This document shows positions 1 through 10,229 of a DNA stretch of 64,000 bases, piece after piece. This DNA comes from Anthoceros angustus. Its lineage: Eukaryota > Streptophyta > Anthocerotopsida > Anthocerotales > Anthocerotaceae. The notes beneath the pieces were generated by a model. It was not told where the DNA came from. It did not search any database and saw nothing but the letters and a program-made list of their open reading frames with translations. Numbering within the stretch: the stretch's first letter is position 1; the number at the start of each line of letters is the position of its first letter. Made by a program: the position numbers and the translations under genes. Location: NCBI GenBank assembly GCA_010909165.1, contig MU008155.1, positions 1,240,001 to 1,304,000 of the forward strand, written 5' to 3'.

Positions 1-204
1 GGCTCCTACTCAAGCATTCCCGAGGGCAAGCAAGGCGGTGATGTGGGCAAGTATCGCAGAGTGGATGTGCGCTTTTCCGTCACTGCCAACATCGAGCTGC
101 TGGGTATTAAGAAGCTGTCCAAGCTGTTGGTCACCATTGTGCCTCAAGGTGATGATACTGAGAGGGGTGTGAAGCTCAAGGGAGCTCTACTCGACTTGGA
201 TTAG
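1..204 (+). CDS. Polyphenol oxidase, C-terminal end (partial, runs off left edge)
   Basis: The reading frame is open from base 1 and stops with TAG at 202-204. Its 67 residues match the C-terminus of the complete PPO at 4867-7001 almost position for position, including GIKKL, TIVPQGDDTERGVKLKGA and the terminal LDLD. In plant PPOs this part belongs to the C-terminal shielding (KFDV-type) domain that covers the di-copper site until it is proteolysed. The catalytic part lies outside the window, so activity cannot be judged. Its downstream sequence is also related to that of the second PPO, so the two genes look like a tandem or segmental duplication on the same strand. Confidence 0.88.
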   Translation, partial: GSYSSIPEGKQGGDVGKYRRVDVRFSVTANIELLGIKKLSKLLVTIVPQGDDTERGVKLKGALLDLD

Positions 205-257
205 GCACTGGTGCCGAGATTACGGTGTCATTTGGTCCCTCACCTGGGTGTTCCCTT

Positions 258-830
258 GACACCTGCACACGGCTACCTGGCACAATCCAGTACGAGCAGA
301 AATTGATCAAGATGGTTGTACTCTTGTCAATTTTGCTTCCAATGCAAAGACGTGCCCATTTTGCTCTGTCACATTTACGCCTCATCAGATCTGTCGTGCA
401 TCTCACTTGTTACTACTTTGGCAGTCATTTTGCAACCCCCGTACGAGTATATGTTCATCACCTGACACTCCTGATGACAAGAGAGTCTGGGTGGGAAGAT
501 ATCCACTCCGATAGGATAAGGAGCTGCTCAACTCCTGACACCTGCACACTGCTACCTGGCACAATCTAGTACTAGCAGAAATTGATCAAGATGGGTCTCT
601 TTCTTGTCAACTTTGCTTCCCATGCACAGACGTGCCCATTTTGCTCTGTCACATTCACGCCTCATCAGAGCAGTCGTGCATCTCACTTGTTACTACTTTG
701 GCAGTCACTTTGCATCCCCCGTACGAGTCGCATGTTCATCACCTGACACTCCTGATGACAAGAGAGAGTCTGGGTGGGAAAATATCCACTCCGATGGGAG
801 AAGGAGCTGCTCACCTCCTGAGTTGCTTTC
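258..830 (+). repeat. Tandem duplication of about 280 bp in the PPO 3' flank
   Basis: The block beginning TGACACCTGCACACGGCTAC near 258 recurs near 537 with few changes, including the stretches around AGAAATTGATCAAGATGG and ATCACCTGACACTCCTGATG. A less similar single version of the same sequence lies after the second PPO (about 7002-7330). It has no coding potential that differs from its flanks. Confidence 0.8.
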
Positions 831-887
831 TCACCAACGAGAAAACAATTCATTCTGCATTAAATCCTTGTACATATCAGGCCGGAC

Positions 888-1103
888 GCTGTGCTGTGAG
901 CAGCTAGTATGTCTGCTCACAGCTACACACAGCTGCGAGGAAGTGGAGCCAGGTTGACACACACCTTCTCTCAACATCGTTCCAATTAGTCTAACGGTGT
1001 GCTGTGAGCAGCTAGTATGACTGCGCATAGCAACATATAGCTGCCAGGACGTGGAGCGAGGTTGACACACACATGCTTTCAACATCGTTCAAATTAGTCT
1101 AAC
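888..1103 (+). repeat. Two 108-bp tandem copies
   Basis: GCTGTGAGCAGCTAGTATG occurs at about 893 and again at about 1001, and both copies run to CATCGTT(C)CAAATTAGTCTAACG-like ends. A related single copy lies at about 7420-7515 downstream of the second PPO. Confidence 0.75.
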
Positions 1104-1440
1104 GTGAGAATTTCCATTCCGAGCCTTGAATGACCTATGACCACGAATTTCAGAGTGCTGCTTGTTGTTGGAGAAATGTCAATTTCAAAGCAAGAGCGAG
1201 TGGCCGAGGGTGGTGAGAGCAACCTCTTCAACTAGCAAAACTACTAACAAGGCTTTTCGTGATGTAAAGAATACAAACTTTCATGCCTCAACAGTTGTGG
1301 CAAAACTTGTCACAATATCCTTCCTAGTTGTGGACGCATGGACAAGAGGAAAATCCAAGCCATCAACACAGGCTTATGGTGATTGAAAATCAACACAAAC
1401 GCGAGGTAAAGATACAATCAAAATGCAAAATGCACATATC
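1104..1440 (+). repeat. Duplicated PPO-downstream segment, copy 1
   Basis: This segment aligns with 7520-7830: both contain ATGACCTATGA.CACGAATTTCAGAG, GGAATGTCAATTTCAAAGCAAGAGCGA-like and AGTTGTGGACGCG/ATGG blocks in the same order. A shorter, weaker relative lies at 23620-23815, next to the COMT stop codon. It marks the extent of a segmental duplication that includes the PPO 3' ends. From 1440 to 2390 I see only AT-rich intergenic sequence with short A-rich imperfect repeats (about 1930-2160) and no gene. Confidence 0.7.
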
Positions 1441-2412
1441 CGATCTAAAACCCGCCCAAACCCTTGTATAGGGTGGAGAGCCTATAGGTGTAGTAATATA
1501 GCACTTATATGATATTGTATTTTATTGAGGAAAAACAATGGGAAAAATCCATTTAGCACAAAGACGCGACAATGAAGGTGGACCTCGAGGGTCAGGTGAA
1601 AAGAGTGACTAAGCTTCTTACCTAAAGTTACCTACTCCTCCTAGAATATCATATGCAGGAAGAACAAATGGTCTATAAATGACGGAGGAAGAGGAAGAAG
1701 CATCACTTGCTGTCGCCCCCTTGTGAAGGATTGCCATCAACAGGGCCCTTCGAAAGGCAATGGAGACTCACTGGGTTAGAATGAAATAAGAAAGGGACAA
1801 CCTCGCCATGCCCGGGGCGTCGAGGATTTGGCGCAGACTTGAGAAATTGATCGTTCGTAGCCATTGCCCATGCACTTGCATGCATACCAACACATTATAT
1901 ATGGCAAGATAGTAATCACTATGCCCTCCCGTAAAAAAGGTAAAGAAAAACCAAAAATAAAACTAGAAATAAAAAAAAAACCCTCACAAAAATCCCAAAA
2001 GAGATTGGAACCTTCAGCTACAACCTGCAATTCGTACCTTCAGCCAAAAACCTCTCACAAAAAGCCAAAAAGAGACTCGAACCAAGAAGTACTTCAGCTC
2101 AAACTCCAAAGCTGCTGTCTTCAGCCAAAAACTCTCACAAAAAGCTTTTATGTTCAACAAACACCTCACACACAAAACATCTCCGAAAAGAAAGAAATCT
2201 ACATATAAACACTTTTGTTGCACATATATTCTCTTCTAAAAACCTAAAACCTAAAATACATGATTTTAAAATACGTTATTTGGACGTATCTTAGAAACCT
2301 TGCTATGATACCATGATAGAATATGTCAGAAAGATAAGAAGAGCTTTATAGAGAAGTAACAGCAGCCTATTGCAAGATGGACAGATCCTAGCAATGGATA
2401 TGCACGATAGGA

Positions 2413-2605
2413 GATACAGTGGATATGCGCGATAAGAGATGGCGATACAGTGGATATGCGCGATAAGAGATGGCGATACAGTGGATATGCGCGATAAGAG
2501 ATGGATACAGTGGATATGCGCGATAAGAGATGGCGATACAGTGGATATGCGCGATAAGAGATGGCGATACAGTGGATATGCGCGATAAGAGATGGCGATA
2601 CTCTC
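2413..2605 (+). repeat. 31-bp minisatellite
   Basis: The core GATACAGTGGATATGCGCG starts at 2413, 2444, 2475, 2504, 2535 and 2566 and is followed by a partial copy at 2597. The period is 31 bp with one 29-bp unit. The copies are nearly identical, so the array is young. A short ORF through it is incidental. Confidence 0.92.
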
Positions 2606-2759
2606 TTCTCTGTATACGAGTTTGTTATCTAACTTGTCAAGAGATGCTGATCATCATCATCATTATGTCTTCCATGCAGCGTTGTTGGGGTACGGCCAGG
2701 GCCCGGGAGGTCTCGCGCCACTAGGACCCGGAGGTCATGGCCAGGCCCAAGAGTGAGCC

Positions 2760-3320
2760 AACTTCCGTGTTTAGAGTTTCACAAGTTTAGGTTTTTGTAG
2801 CGGCTGGTCTTCCGTGTTTAGGGTTTCATAGGTTTAGGATTTTGTGGCCGGTTCATTTGGTTGGACGGATTGCAGGAGTCAAGGTCGAGGGGGCAGCACT
2901 ACGCTCCGTATGGCGAGCCCTAATAGGCTAGGCAAAGGCCCCCGCCTAGAGGGGCCGCAACCCACCAAAACACCTGACAACCCACCGCATGCACCGCTCA
3001 CGAAATCTTGAATAGAAACCTTAAAACCCTATGGCTGGCCAAAACATGACAGCCCCGCCAAAGCTTGCTTAAACCAAAAAGTTGGGCCCCGCCACTGCAA
3101 AACTCTACCCCCTACCTGAAAACCCTAAAGCCACCACCGCAGAACCCTAAACCTGGAAGACCAGCCGTCGTAAAACCCTAAACCTGTAAAACCCTAAACC
3201 TTGAAGCTGGCTCACCGCCGAGCCCCTCCACTACAAAACTCCACCCCTTGCCTGAAAACCCTAAAGCTGATGCCGCAGAGCTCTAGACATGTGAAACCCT
3301 ATACTTGGGTTGTTCTCTGA
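2760..3320. repeat. Degenerate telomere-like motif region with inverted halves
   Basis: The left half (2770-2870) carries TTTAGGG/TTTAGG-like motifs next to GGTCTTCCGTGTTTAGGG. The right half (about 3120-3310) carries many AACCCTAAA motifs next to the complementary GGAAGACCAGCC. The motifs are spaced by 10-30 bp of unrelated sequence and do not form a perfect head-to-tail array, so this is an interstitial telomere-like or promoter-type telo-box region. No gene is visible in it. Confidence 0.55.
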
Positions 3321-3496
3321 ATCATGCCATTCTCGTTTGTTCCTGCTCTCTCCCCTACGGTGCAGTCCACTCTTTCAGTGGTAGTCAAGGACACCCCCTA
3401 TCCAATCTGCCAGCGTGTTGTGGGTCAAGGGGTGAAATGTCATATCGGGCACAAACACAAGGACTTGACCAAACCACTTAGCAGCCCAAGAGAAAT

Positions 3497-4300
3497 TTAG
3501 ATATTTTCAAACTCATCGCGGCTGAATCGCGTGTCATACTCCTTGGAGTTGGCATCCAGATGCAACCATCGTGGCAAGTCCAATAGGAACAGGGCAAACG
3601 GACGGGGTTCCACAAACTGAGCCATTCTCACGATGTCACCAAAAATTATTCCTATCCTGCATGATCTCCCGGAAGCATCTCTGATCGTCTTCAACTTATC
3701 GGGACTGGGGGTCTCCAGCAATTGTCGCTGCTCATCTGCCATAATCTTCCACGCTTTGGCCTTCAACACATGTTCGTTGAAAACATGCCGGTCTCGAGGG
3801 CTGAGGGCTTCCTAGAACGTGAGGTTGACCGAGTAGGTCTGGGCCCTTTGGCCTTAGTGTCCAGAGTAGGTCCGCTAACAATGGAGTTTGACTTGTCAGA
3901 GTTCTACCCAAAGTAGTTGCAAGTAGTAGAATGAAGGTGTAGTTACGAAACATTCCCTTGAGATCGAACCACTTACTACACGATACGGGACATAGTGTGC
4001 GCGCCCGGTTGGTCCGCTAGCGGAAGTCGCCCACAAGGGAGCATCCAAACTCGGAGCCAGATGTATAGCCCAATTGGATAGGTGAAGGACGCTAGCACGA
4101 TCCTGTAGGGCGGACCTAGCCTCCTTTTTGCCGTCCGGTGCTTCTCCTTCTCGATCCTGGCCAGGCTCTCCACCTTCCGCCTTGTAGCCTAGGCAGCCTC
4201 CGTCTGACCCTAGAGTTCGACCATGCGTCGCTTAGTGGCCTCCACCTCCTGCGTTCTTTCATAGGCCCGACAGAGCCCCCAGATCATACCATGTGTGACT
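3497..4300 (-). pseudogene. Degraded unidentified coding fragment
   Basis: On the minus strand, 3769-3497 keeps a 90-residue open frame of ordinary composition. Further upstream (about 4300-3976) a lysine/arginine/glutamate-rich, coiled-coil-like stretch is interrupted by stops. I do not recognise the family. A decayed gag-like or host fragment would fit. No catalytic motif is visible. Confidence 0.2.
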
Positions 4301-4366
4301 GATGTCATGACTCGCCTGACTTCTTCCTTCTTCTACCACGGTGGCGGGCGAACTCCCTTCAAATCC

Positions 4367-4553
4367 CGCAATGCCTACCAACAAGTACCCGCAATGCCTA
4401 CCAACAAGTACCCGCAATGCCTACCAAGAAGTACTTTGCAGACACTATACGAAAAGAAGTGCCCACCAAGTACATATACGAAAAGAAGTGCCTACCAAGA
4501 AGTACTTTGCAGACACTTCGGAAAAGAAGTACTTTGCAGACACTATACGAAAC
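4367..4553 (+). repeat. Complex short tandem repeats
   Basis: GCAATGCCTACCAACAAGTACCC-type units of about 23 bp occur three times from 4368. They are followed by shuffled repeats of AAGAAGTACTTTGCAGACAC and TATACGAAAAGAAGTGCC. The array sits about 300 bp upstream of the PPO start codon. Confidence 0.8.
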
Positions 4554-4781
4554 CAAAGCTCTGTCCTGAGCGGGGTAGTGGATCCACATATACATTGACT
4601 TTGCGAAGCGTGCGCATTTATTTTGTCCGACGATGTGCCACTGGCCGTGTGCAGTCCCAATCCCGACCTCCTTCCAAGTTCCTGCCTCCCTCCCGCGACG
4701 TGCCATGGCGCCAGCAGATATCGAGGGCATCCATGATGGGATGGGTGCCCACAATAATTCATCTGGCCGGAGGCCGGAAGC

Positions 4782-4788
4782 TATAAAG
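4782..4788 (+). promoter_or_regulatory. TATA box of the PPO gene
   Basis: TATAAAG lies 79 bases before the PPO ATG at 4867, a normal spacing for a plant TATA box plus a short leader. No alternative TATA lies closer. Confidence 0.6.
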
Positions 4789-4866
4789 AAGCAAATAGGC
4801 GTGTAGCAGAATCAGCCCATCTCGCTCGCTCCAGGCCCCAGGACGAGCGGTCGTGAGCGTGGAGCC

Positions 4867-7001
4867 ATGGATACCAGCAGCGCCTTGGCGGGCTGCCTGT
4901 CGGCCAGCGCAGCCGCGGCGTGTGCTGCGAGTGTGAGAGGCGGCTCGTTCCGGGTGCGCCCAGCGGCGTCCGGTGGCCCGGGAAGCGGCAGGTGCAACCA
5001 CGCGGTGGCGGTGCGGGCGGAGAAGAATGCCGACACCGGCAGCAGCAAGAGCCGGAGGGAGCTCCTTGCGGGGACTCTGGCCGGGACCATCCTGCTCCCG
5101 AGCGGCTACGCCCTGGGAGGCGTGGAGTCGGGCCCGCTCCCGGCCCCCGATCTCTCCAAGTGCACCACGGCGTACATGACCGCGGACAAGACCTACCCGA
5201 CGGAGTGCTGCCCGCCTGGATACACGGCCCCCCCAGACATCATCGACTTCAGGCCCGACCCCAAGATCCCCTTCCGCATCCGGCCCCCGCTCCACACCAT
5301 CGACGAGGCGTATGCGAAGAAGTTCAACCTGGCGTACGAGAGGATGCGCGCGCTGCCGGAGGACGATCCCCGGAGCTGGTACCAGCAGGCCAAGGTGCAC
5401 TGCTCCTACTGCAACGGCGCCTTCCCTCTGGCCAAGGGCCAGCCGGGCGCCGTGGAGCAGATCCACTTCACCTGGTTCTTCTACCCTTCCACCGCGCCGA
5501 GCTCTACTTCCACGAGCGGATTCTGGCGAGCCTTATCGACGACCCCACCTTCGCGCTACCCTTCTGGAACTGGGACAACCAGAGCCTCACCGCGGGTGCT
5601 AACCGTGTGCCGGCCTACTTCAACGACCCGCCTTCGCCGGCCTCTACGACAAGAACCGCAATGCCCTCCACATGCCGGAGGAAAGTACCCGATCGTCGAT
5701 CTCGGTATTTCGGCAAGGGTGAGTACACATCCGAGGATCAGGTGCGGGCCAACAATCTCGCCGTCATGTACAATGCCGTGGCCACCACGCTCACGGCCCG
5801 GGATTTTCTGGGGGGCAAGTCCTTCGCGGACGGCACCAACGGCGACGGCACCACAGTCGGGCAGGCCGGGAGCGTGGAGGGCGCGCCTCACACCAGCGTG
5901 CACATCTGGGGCGGGGACAAGGCCAATTTTCCCGTCATCAATGCGGTAAGCCAGGAGCGAATTTTTTGATCCGTGCTGCTGGCATTGGCATTGTTGGCGC
6001 ACTGGCTCGAGGATCTCATGATGGAACTTGTTGGGTTTTGTTGGGTTCCTTTGGGTTGGGCCTGCCAGGATTTGGGCAACTTTGCAACTGCGGCATTCGA
6101 CCCGCTCTTCTTCCAGCTGCACGGGAACGTGGACCGGCTGTGGAAGGTTTGGGAGGGGCTGCCGTCCGACCAGACGTCCACCGGAAAGCCCGTGCGGAAG
6201 GTGAAGCTGGCGGACGGCAGGATCCGGGGTGATAACTACAGGCAGAACTACCCGGACGCGGAGTTTTTGGACGCCGCATTCCTCTTCTACAACGAGAAGA
6301 AGCAGTTGGTGCGGATCAAGGTGAGTGACACTCTGGACCAGAGGGGCAGCTTGCGCTACGACTACCCCGAACTCAAGTCCGATCTTGCATGGCTCAACTA
6401 CGGCACGGTGCTGAGCGCGGCCAGTGGGCTGGGTGATGCCACGGCCAGCGCCGCCCTGCTGCAGGAGTACGCCAAGGACCCGAAGAGCGTCATTGACCAG
6501 CTGCAGAAGACGGTCAAGCCTGCTGCTGCTGGGTTTAAGGCGGATGATTTCCCGGAGTTCGGGTCCCGGAAGGCCCGGGGCAACAAGGAGCAGGATCTTG
6601 GGGACAAGCCGGTGACTCTGAAAGTGGTTCCGGAGCCCCTCACGCCTGAGTTGAAGGGTCTGGATTTCGCGGATCTGGAGAAGACTCTGGTGCTGCAAGG
6701 TGTGTTGGTGCCCAAAGAGGGCAACCTCTCCTTCTCTGTCTTCATCAACTTCCCAAGCGCAACGGACAAGACCCCCAAGTCCATCGCCCAGTACGTCGGC
6801 TCATACCAGAGCATTCCCGAGGGCAAGCAAGCCGGAGATGTGGGCCAGTACCGCAGAGTGGATGTGCGCTTTTCCATCACTGCCAACGTCGAGCTGCTGG
6901 GTATTAAGAAGCTGGACAACCTCTTGGTCACTATCGTGCCTCAAGGTGACGATACCGAGAGGGGTGTGAAGCTCAAGGGTGCTATCCTCGACTTGGATTA
7001 G
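4867..7001 (+). CDS. Polyphenol oxidase (catechol oxidase/tyrosinase), plastid-targeted; frame broken by single-base losses
   Basis: This type-3 copper enzyme oxidises o-diphenols to quinones in the thylakoid lumen. Exon 1 runs 4867-5945, a phase-0 intron 5946-6068 (GTAAGC..CCAG), and exon 2 6069-7001. The N-terminus is Ala/Ser-rich like a transit peptide, then has a twin-arginine signal (R63-R64, hydrophobic run to about residue 82). Cysteines lie at 99, 114 and 115. CuA ligands are H178, H200 and H209, with C182 at the H+4 position of the thioether cysteine. CuB ligands are the histidines at 5889 and 5901 (HxxxH) and at 6120. DWL- and KFDV-like C-terminal domains follow. The frame shifts near 5487, 5631, 5682 and 5700. 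Each shift fits one missing base, and conserved sequence resumes immediately, so assembly error is more likely than a pseudogene. No in-frame stop was seen along the composite path. Confidence 0.88.
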
Positions 7002-7830
7002 GCACTGGTGCTGACCATGAGACACGACCATGGTGCCATTTTGTCCCTAACCTGGATGTTCCCAGGACATATGTAGCAGACGGCTACCTGGCTCAAGATG
7101 TACTTTTTCCTTGTCACTTGTTTGCAAATGGACACGGCTTTGCATTTCAAATGAGTCGGCTTCTGTCAGCCTTACGCCTCATCAGCACTCTCGTGCATGG
7201 CATGCCCCTTGTTGTTTTACTTTGGCAGCCACACTTCGAAGATACACTGTAAGAAACCAGTAGGGTAAATCACATGTTCATCACCTGACACTCCTGATGA
7301 GATGAGGGACCCTGGCTGGGAGGCTTCCCACTCCGATGGGATAAGCTACTCCTGCGTTCCCTTCTCACCAACGAGACAATATTTTTATACTGCTTCTTCC
7401 TTGGATCAGGATGTGGCCGTTTGCTGTCAGCAGCAAGTATGACTGCGCTTGTAGATACCAGAACGAGGAGGCCAAGTTGACATACACCTGCTCTCAACAT
7501 AGCTGCAAGCTCCAGCGTGGGAATTTCCATCGCGAGACTTTTGAAATGACCTATGAACACGAATTTCAGAGAGCTCTTGTTGTTGGAGGAATGTCAATTT
7601 CAAAGCAAGAGCGAATAGCTGAGGGTGAGAGCAACCTCCTCAGCTGGCGAAGAGACCAGTGAGGCTTTTCGTGATCTGGAAAATACAAACTGTCATCCCT
7701 TACCAGTTGCCTTAAAACTTGTCACAAGATCCTTCCCAGTTGTGGACGCGTTGGCAGGAGGAAAAACGAAGACACCAAGACCTGTGGTGATTGAAGAAAC
7801 AATTAGCGGTAAATGTACAAGCTTTATAAT
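7002..7830 (+). repeat. PPO 3' flank, duplicated segment copy 2
   Basis: The sequence is related to 205-1440 downstream of the first PPO end, with a clear collinear match between 7520-7830 and 1104-1420. It probably contains the 3' UTR, but no unambiguous polyadenylation site stands out. From 7830 to 8330 I see no gene. Confidence 0.65.
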
Positions 7831-8339
7831 GAGATATTACAATGTCGTGCGAGACGGGGGCATCGACAGAACCAGAACAAGTCTGGAGGGAACTAGAAAC
7901 AGCAACAGGCAGGCAGAGCCTGCAGGGAGACACCCAAAAGACCCAGCACCTACATAAGGAAAATCGCAAGGACTTGGTGATGGAAACGGCAGTCAAGAAC
8001 AACAGGGTGCAGGGAACATAAAGGAAACTAGGCCAGCTCCTCCAGCTAGGACGTGAGAGAATACAGGTAAGAGCGGATAGGGGCCCTAGCCCACTCCTCC
8101 TGCATGGAAAGGAGAACAAATTGCTGAAGGAGAGTCTAGAAGAGGTCGATTTGTGGAGGCAACAAAGACCCATGTTGACCTCCCTCATGGATATGAGCCC
8201 CCAGCCCATGTAGTTCCTGCAGCTACTGCCAGGAACGGGTCAGGGCGTTCGTGGTCTCCTCAAAATCCAGCAGGGTCTGCTTCAGGGAATTCTGCCATTC
8301 TGCAACTACAGCAGATACAGTGCAAAAGAAACAGCCTCC

Positions 8340-8810
8340 AGCTGGTCCCTGAACCAGAGCTGAAGCACAGAGCCTGAAAGCCATCGAATGTACTCCATGT
8401 GACACTTACGCTCCACTGTCTCGAACTCCCCAGGGTGGGAATTGAGCGGCGGTAGTCGGTCGCGCCCCGAAAACGTCATATCGTAAGCCACCTCCTTGAG
8501 CAGCAGCATATCTGATAGGTAGCCATGTTTGAAGTGGTCTAGAAAGGCCAAATCGAATCTTGTGGCATTGAGCTCCTTCAAGATGTTTCCCACATTTTCT
8601 AGCCTCTCGCTGAGAAAACCCTGCCACAACTGTCACCTTGTTGGATAGTCCTCAGAGCGCATCCCCATCTCATCAAGTCAGTAAGGTCACAGAAAACAGA
8701 AAGCCAGTAGTTGAGGTACGGCCATCTTGGGCTACCTGCGTGCCGGACAACCTTGCGGGTGATTTCTGCATTTGCAGGGCTGTCCTCCGGAGACACCAGA
8801 CTGAGTGATT
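8340..8810 (-). pseudogene. Catechol O-methyltransferase pseudogene
   Basis: The minus strand resembles the intact COMT at 23837-24644. The tail of exon 1 (NAEITRKVVRHAG, about 8790-8735) is followed by an intron-like stretch and then exon 2 blocks: LENVGNILKELNATRFD, FLDHFKHGYLSDMLLLKE and HMEYIRWL. Everything 5' of about 8805 is missing, including the SAM-binding glycine-rich segment. About 15 codons after LLLKE are also gone, removing the Asp-Asn pair that binds Mg2+ in this family. The frame is shifted near 8620. The copy is therefore non-functional. It lies about 1.3 kb downstream of the PPO stop, on the opposite strand. Confidence 0.85.
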
Positions 8811-9269
8811 TTGTAGACAGCCTTAATCATTTTAATGAAGCATCTCCTTGATGGATATGCTTTTGCAATAATATTTCTAACTTGGTATGAGAACTCATGA
8901 TGATGCATAGCTCTCAAGATTGGATTTCTCATTAGAAGAATGGAAAGACTTTATGTAGAAAGAAAAGAGATGGAAAAAATACATTTCTCATAAGAACGAA
9001 GTTAGGAGAATTTATTCGAATTAAGGACCAAATTGTCTTTTCTTCCTAAGGTTTATATTGCTAGAGATTTGAGAGTATGCCATCATCACCTGAATCAAGC
9101 TATGATGCAAGAGAAGAGTTTCGTGCATGCAATAGAGAAGATCAGAAGCTGTATCGGCGAGGCCTAGTCCTCTAGATCACCTACAATGACTGGAGTGATC
9201 CATGATTCCCCATTGGGTAATGATAATGCTGACACTTCATTGCATTATCATTATAGTGACAGCTTCAAA

Positions 9270-10225
9270 GAGAGACAGATTCAAAGGAAAAGATTATGAC
9301 ATCTGGGCATTGAGAATGCGAGGAGCTTTGCGGCAAAGAGACCTTTAGGGCATCGTCCATGAACCAAACGCCTAATTTTAACGTGAACTTCAACCTTCCT
9401 AGGATGCCAGGGACGAGAAGGCACAAGATTTATTGGTCAGTGGACTTTCTCAACATATGCTGAGACATGTCATGCATGCAAAGACCTCCAAGGATATGTG
9501 GACTTACCTTGCTCAATTATATTCATCTCGAGATATAATAAGTATTGTAGCAACTTCACTTAACTTCCGCACCCTCCTAATGAAGGAGTCTGACACTATC
9601 GAACACCATGTTAATGCTTTTCGAGTGGCACGATCTCAATTGGAATCTGCAACTGGTGTACCTATCACAGAGATGGAGGCTTACGTCATTCTCTTATCTT
9701 CATTCCCACCTTCCTAAAGGCCCTTTATAACAACTCAAAATGCAATGATTCGCAATGCAGGAAAAGCTGCTGATAAAGATCCAAATGAAGAGCCAGACAT
9801 AGTGTTTCCGAACTTATTGGAGCATTGTTACAGGAGGAGGCAAGTAGACGTCACCATCACTCCAGAGCCAACAAGCAACATGTGATGTATTCACAAAGGG
9901 GTAGAGAAAGAGGACGAGGCAGAGGCCAAGGTTCTGCTTCCCAACGACCCCAATATCCTACACATACTTTTCAAGATGGAGAGGCATCTTCTTCAATACC
10001 TGCATGAGGTAACAAGAAGAGTGGGATTATATGCAATTGGTGCAGAATCCCAAATCACATGGATAAGGATTGTCGTAAGAAGAAGAACGAAGAACCTCGG
10101 AAAGCGTCCCCACCTAGAGCTAACGTTGCTGCAAAGAAACAATCTTCCTCAACTTCAGCAATGCTCACTGTATGCTTGGCTTCTTCCAAGCCCAACATCT
10201 CATGGTACCTAGACCTTGGCCTTCG
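9270..10225 (+). mobile_element. Ty1/copia retrotransposon remnant: gag to start of protease
   Basis: The order is that of a copia gag. An N-terminal FKGKDYDIWALRMRGALRQ block near 9270 is followed by a UBN2-type domain at 9433-9717 (MWTYLAQLY, TIEHHVNAFRVARSQLE). Then come an Arg/Gly-rich linker and a zinc knuckle CNWCRIPNHMDKDC (CX2CX4HX4C) near 10034-10075. The sequence reaches WYLDLG (about 10205), where the protease motif WYLDSG would begin, and similarity ends. Stops and frameshifts separate the pieces, and no RT, integrase or LTR pair was found nearby. From 8810 to 9270 I see only AT-rich sequence. Confidence 0.85.
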
Positions 10226-10229
10226 AAAA

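Noticed and set aside
5556-6698. Long minus-strand ORF of 380 codons opposite PPO
   Set aside because: It is the GC-rich antisense shadow of the PPO exons and crosses the PPO intron. Its composition is biased and no motif is present.
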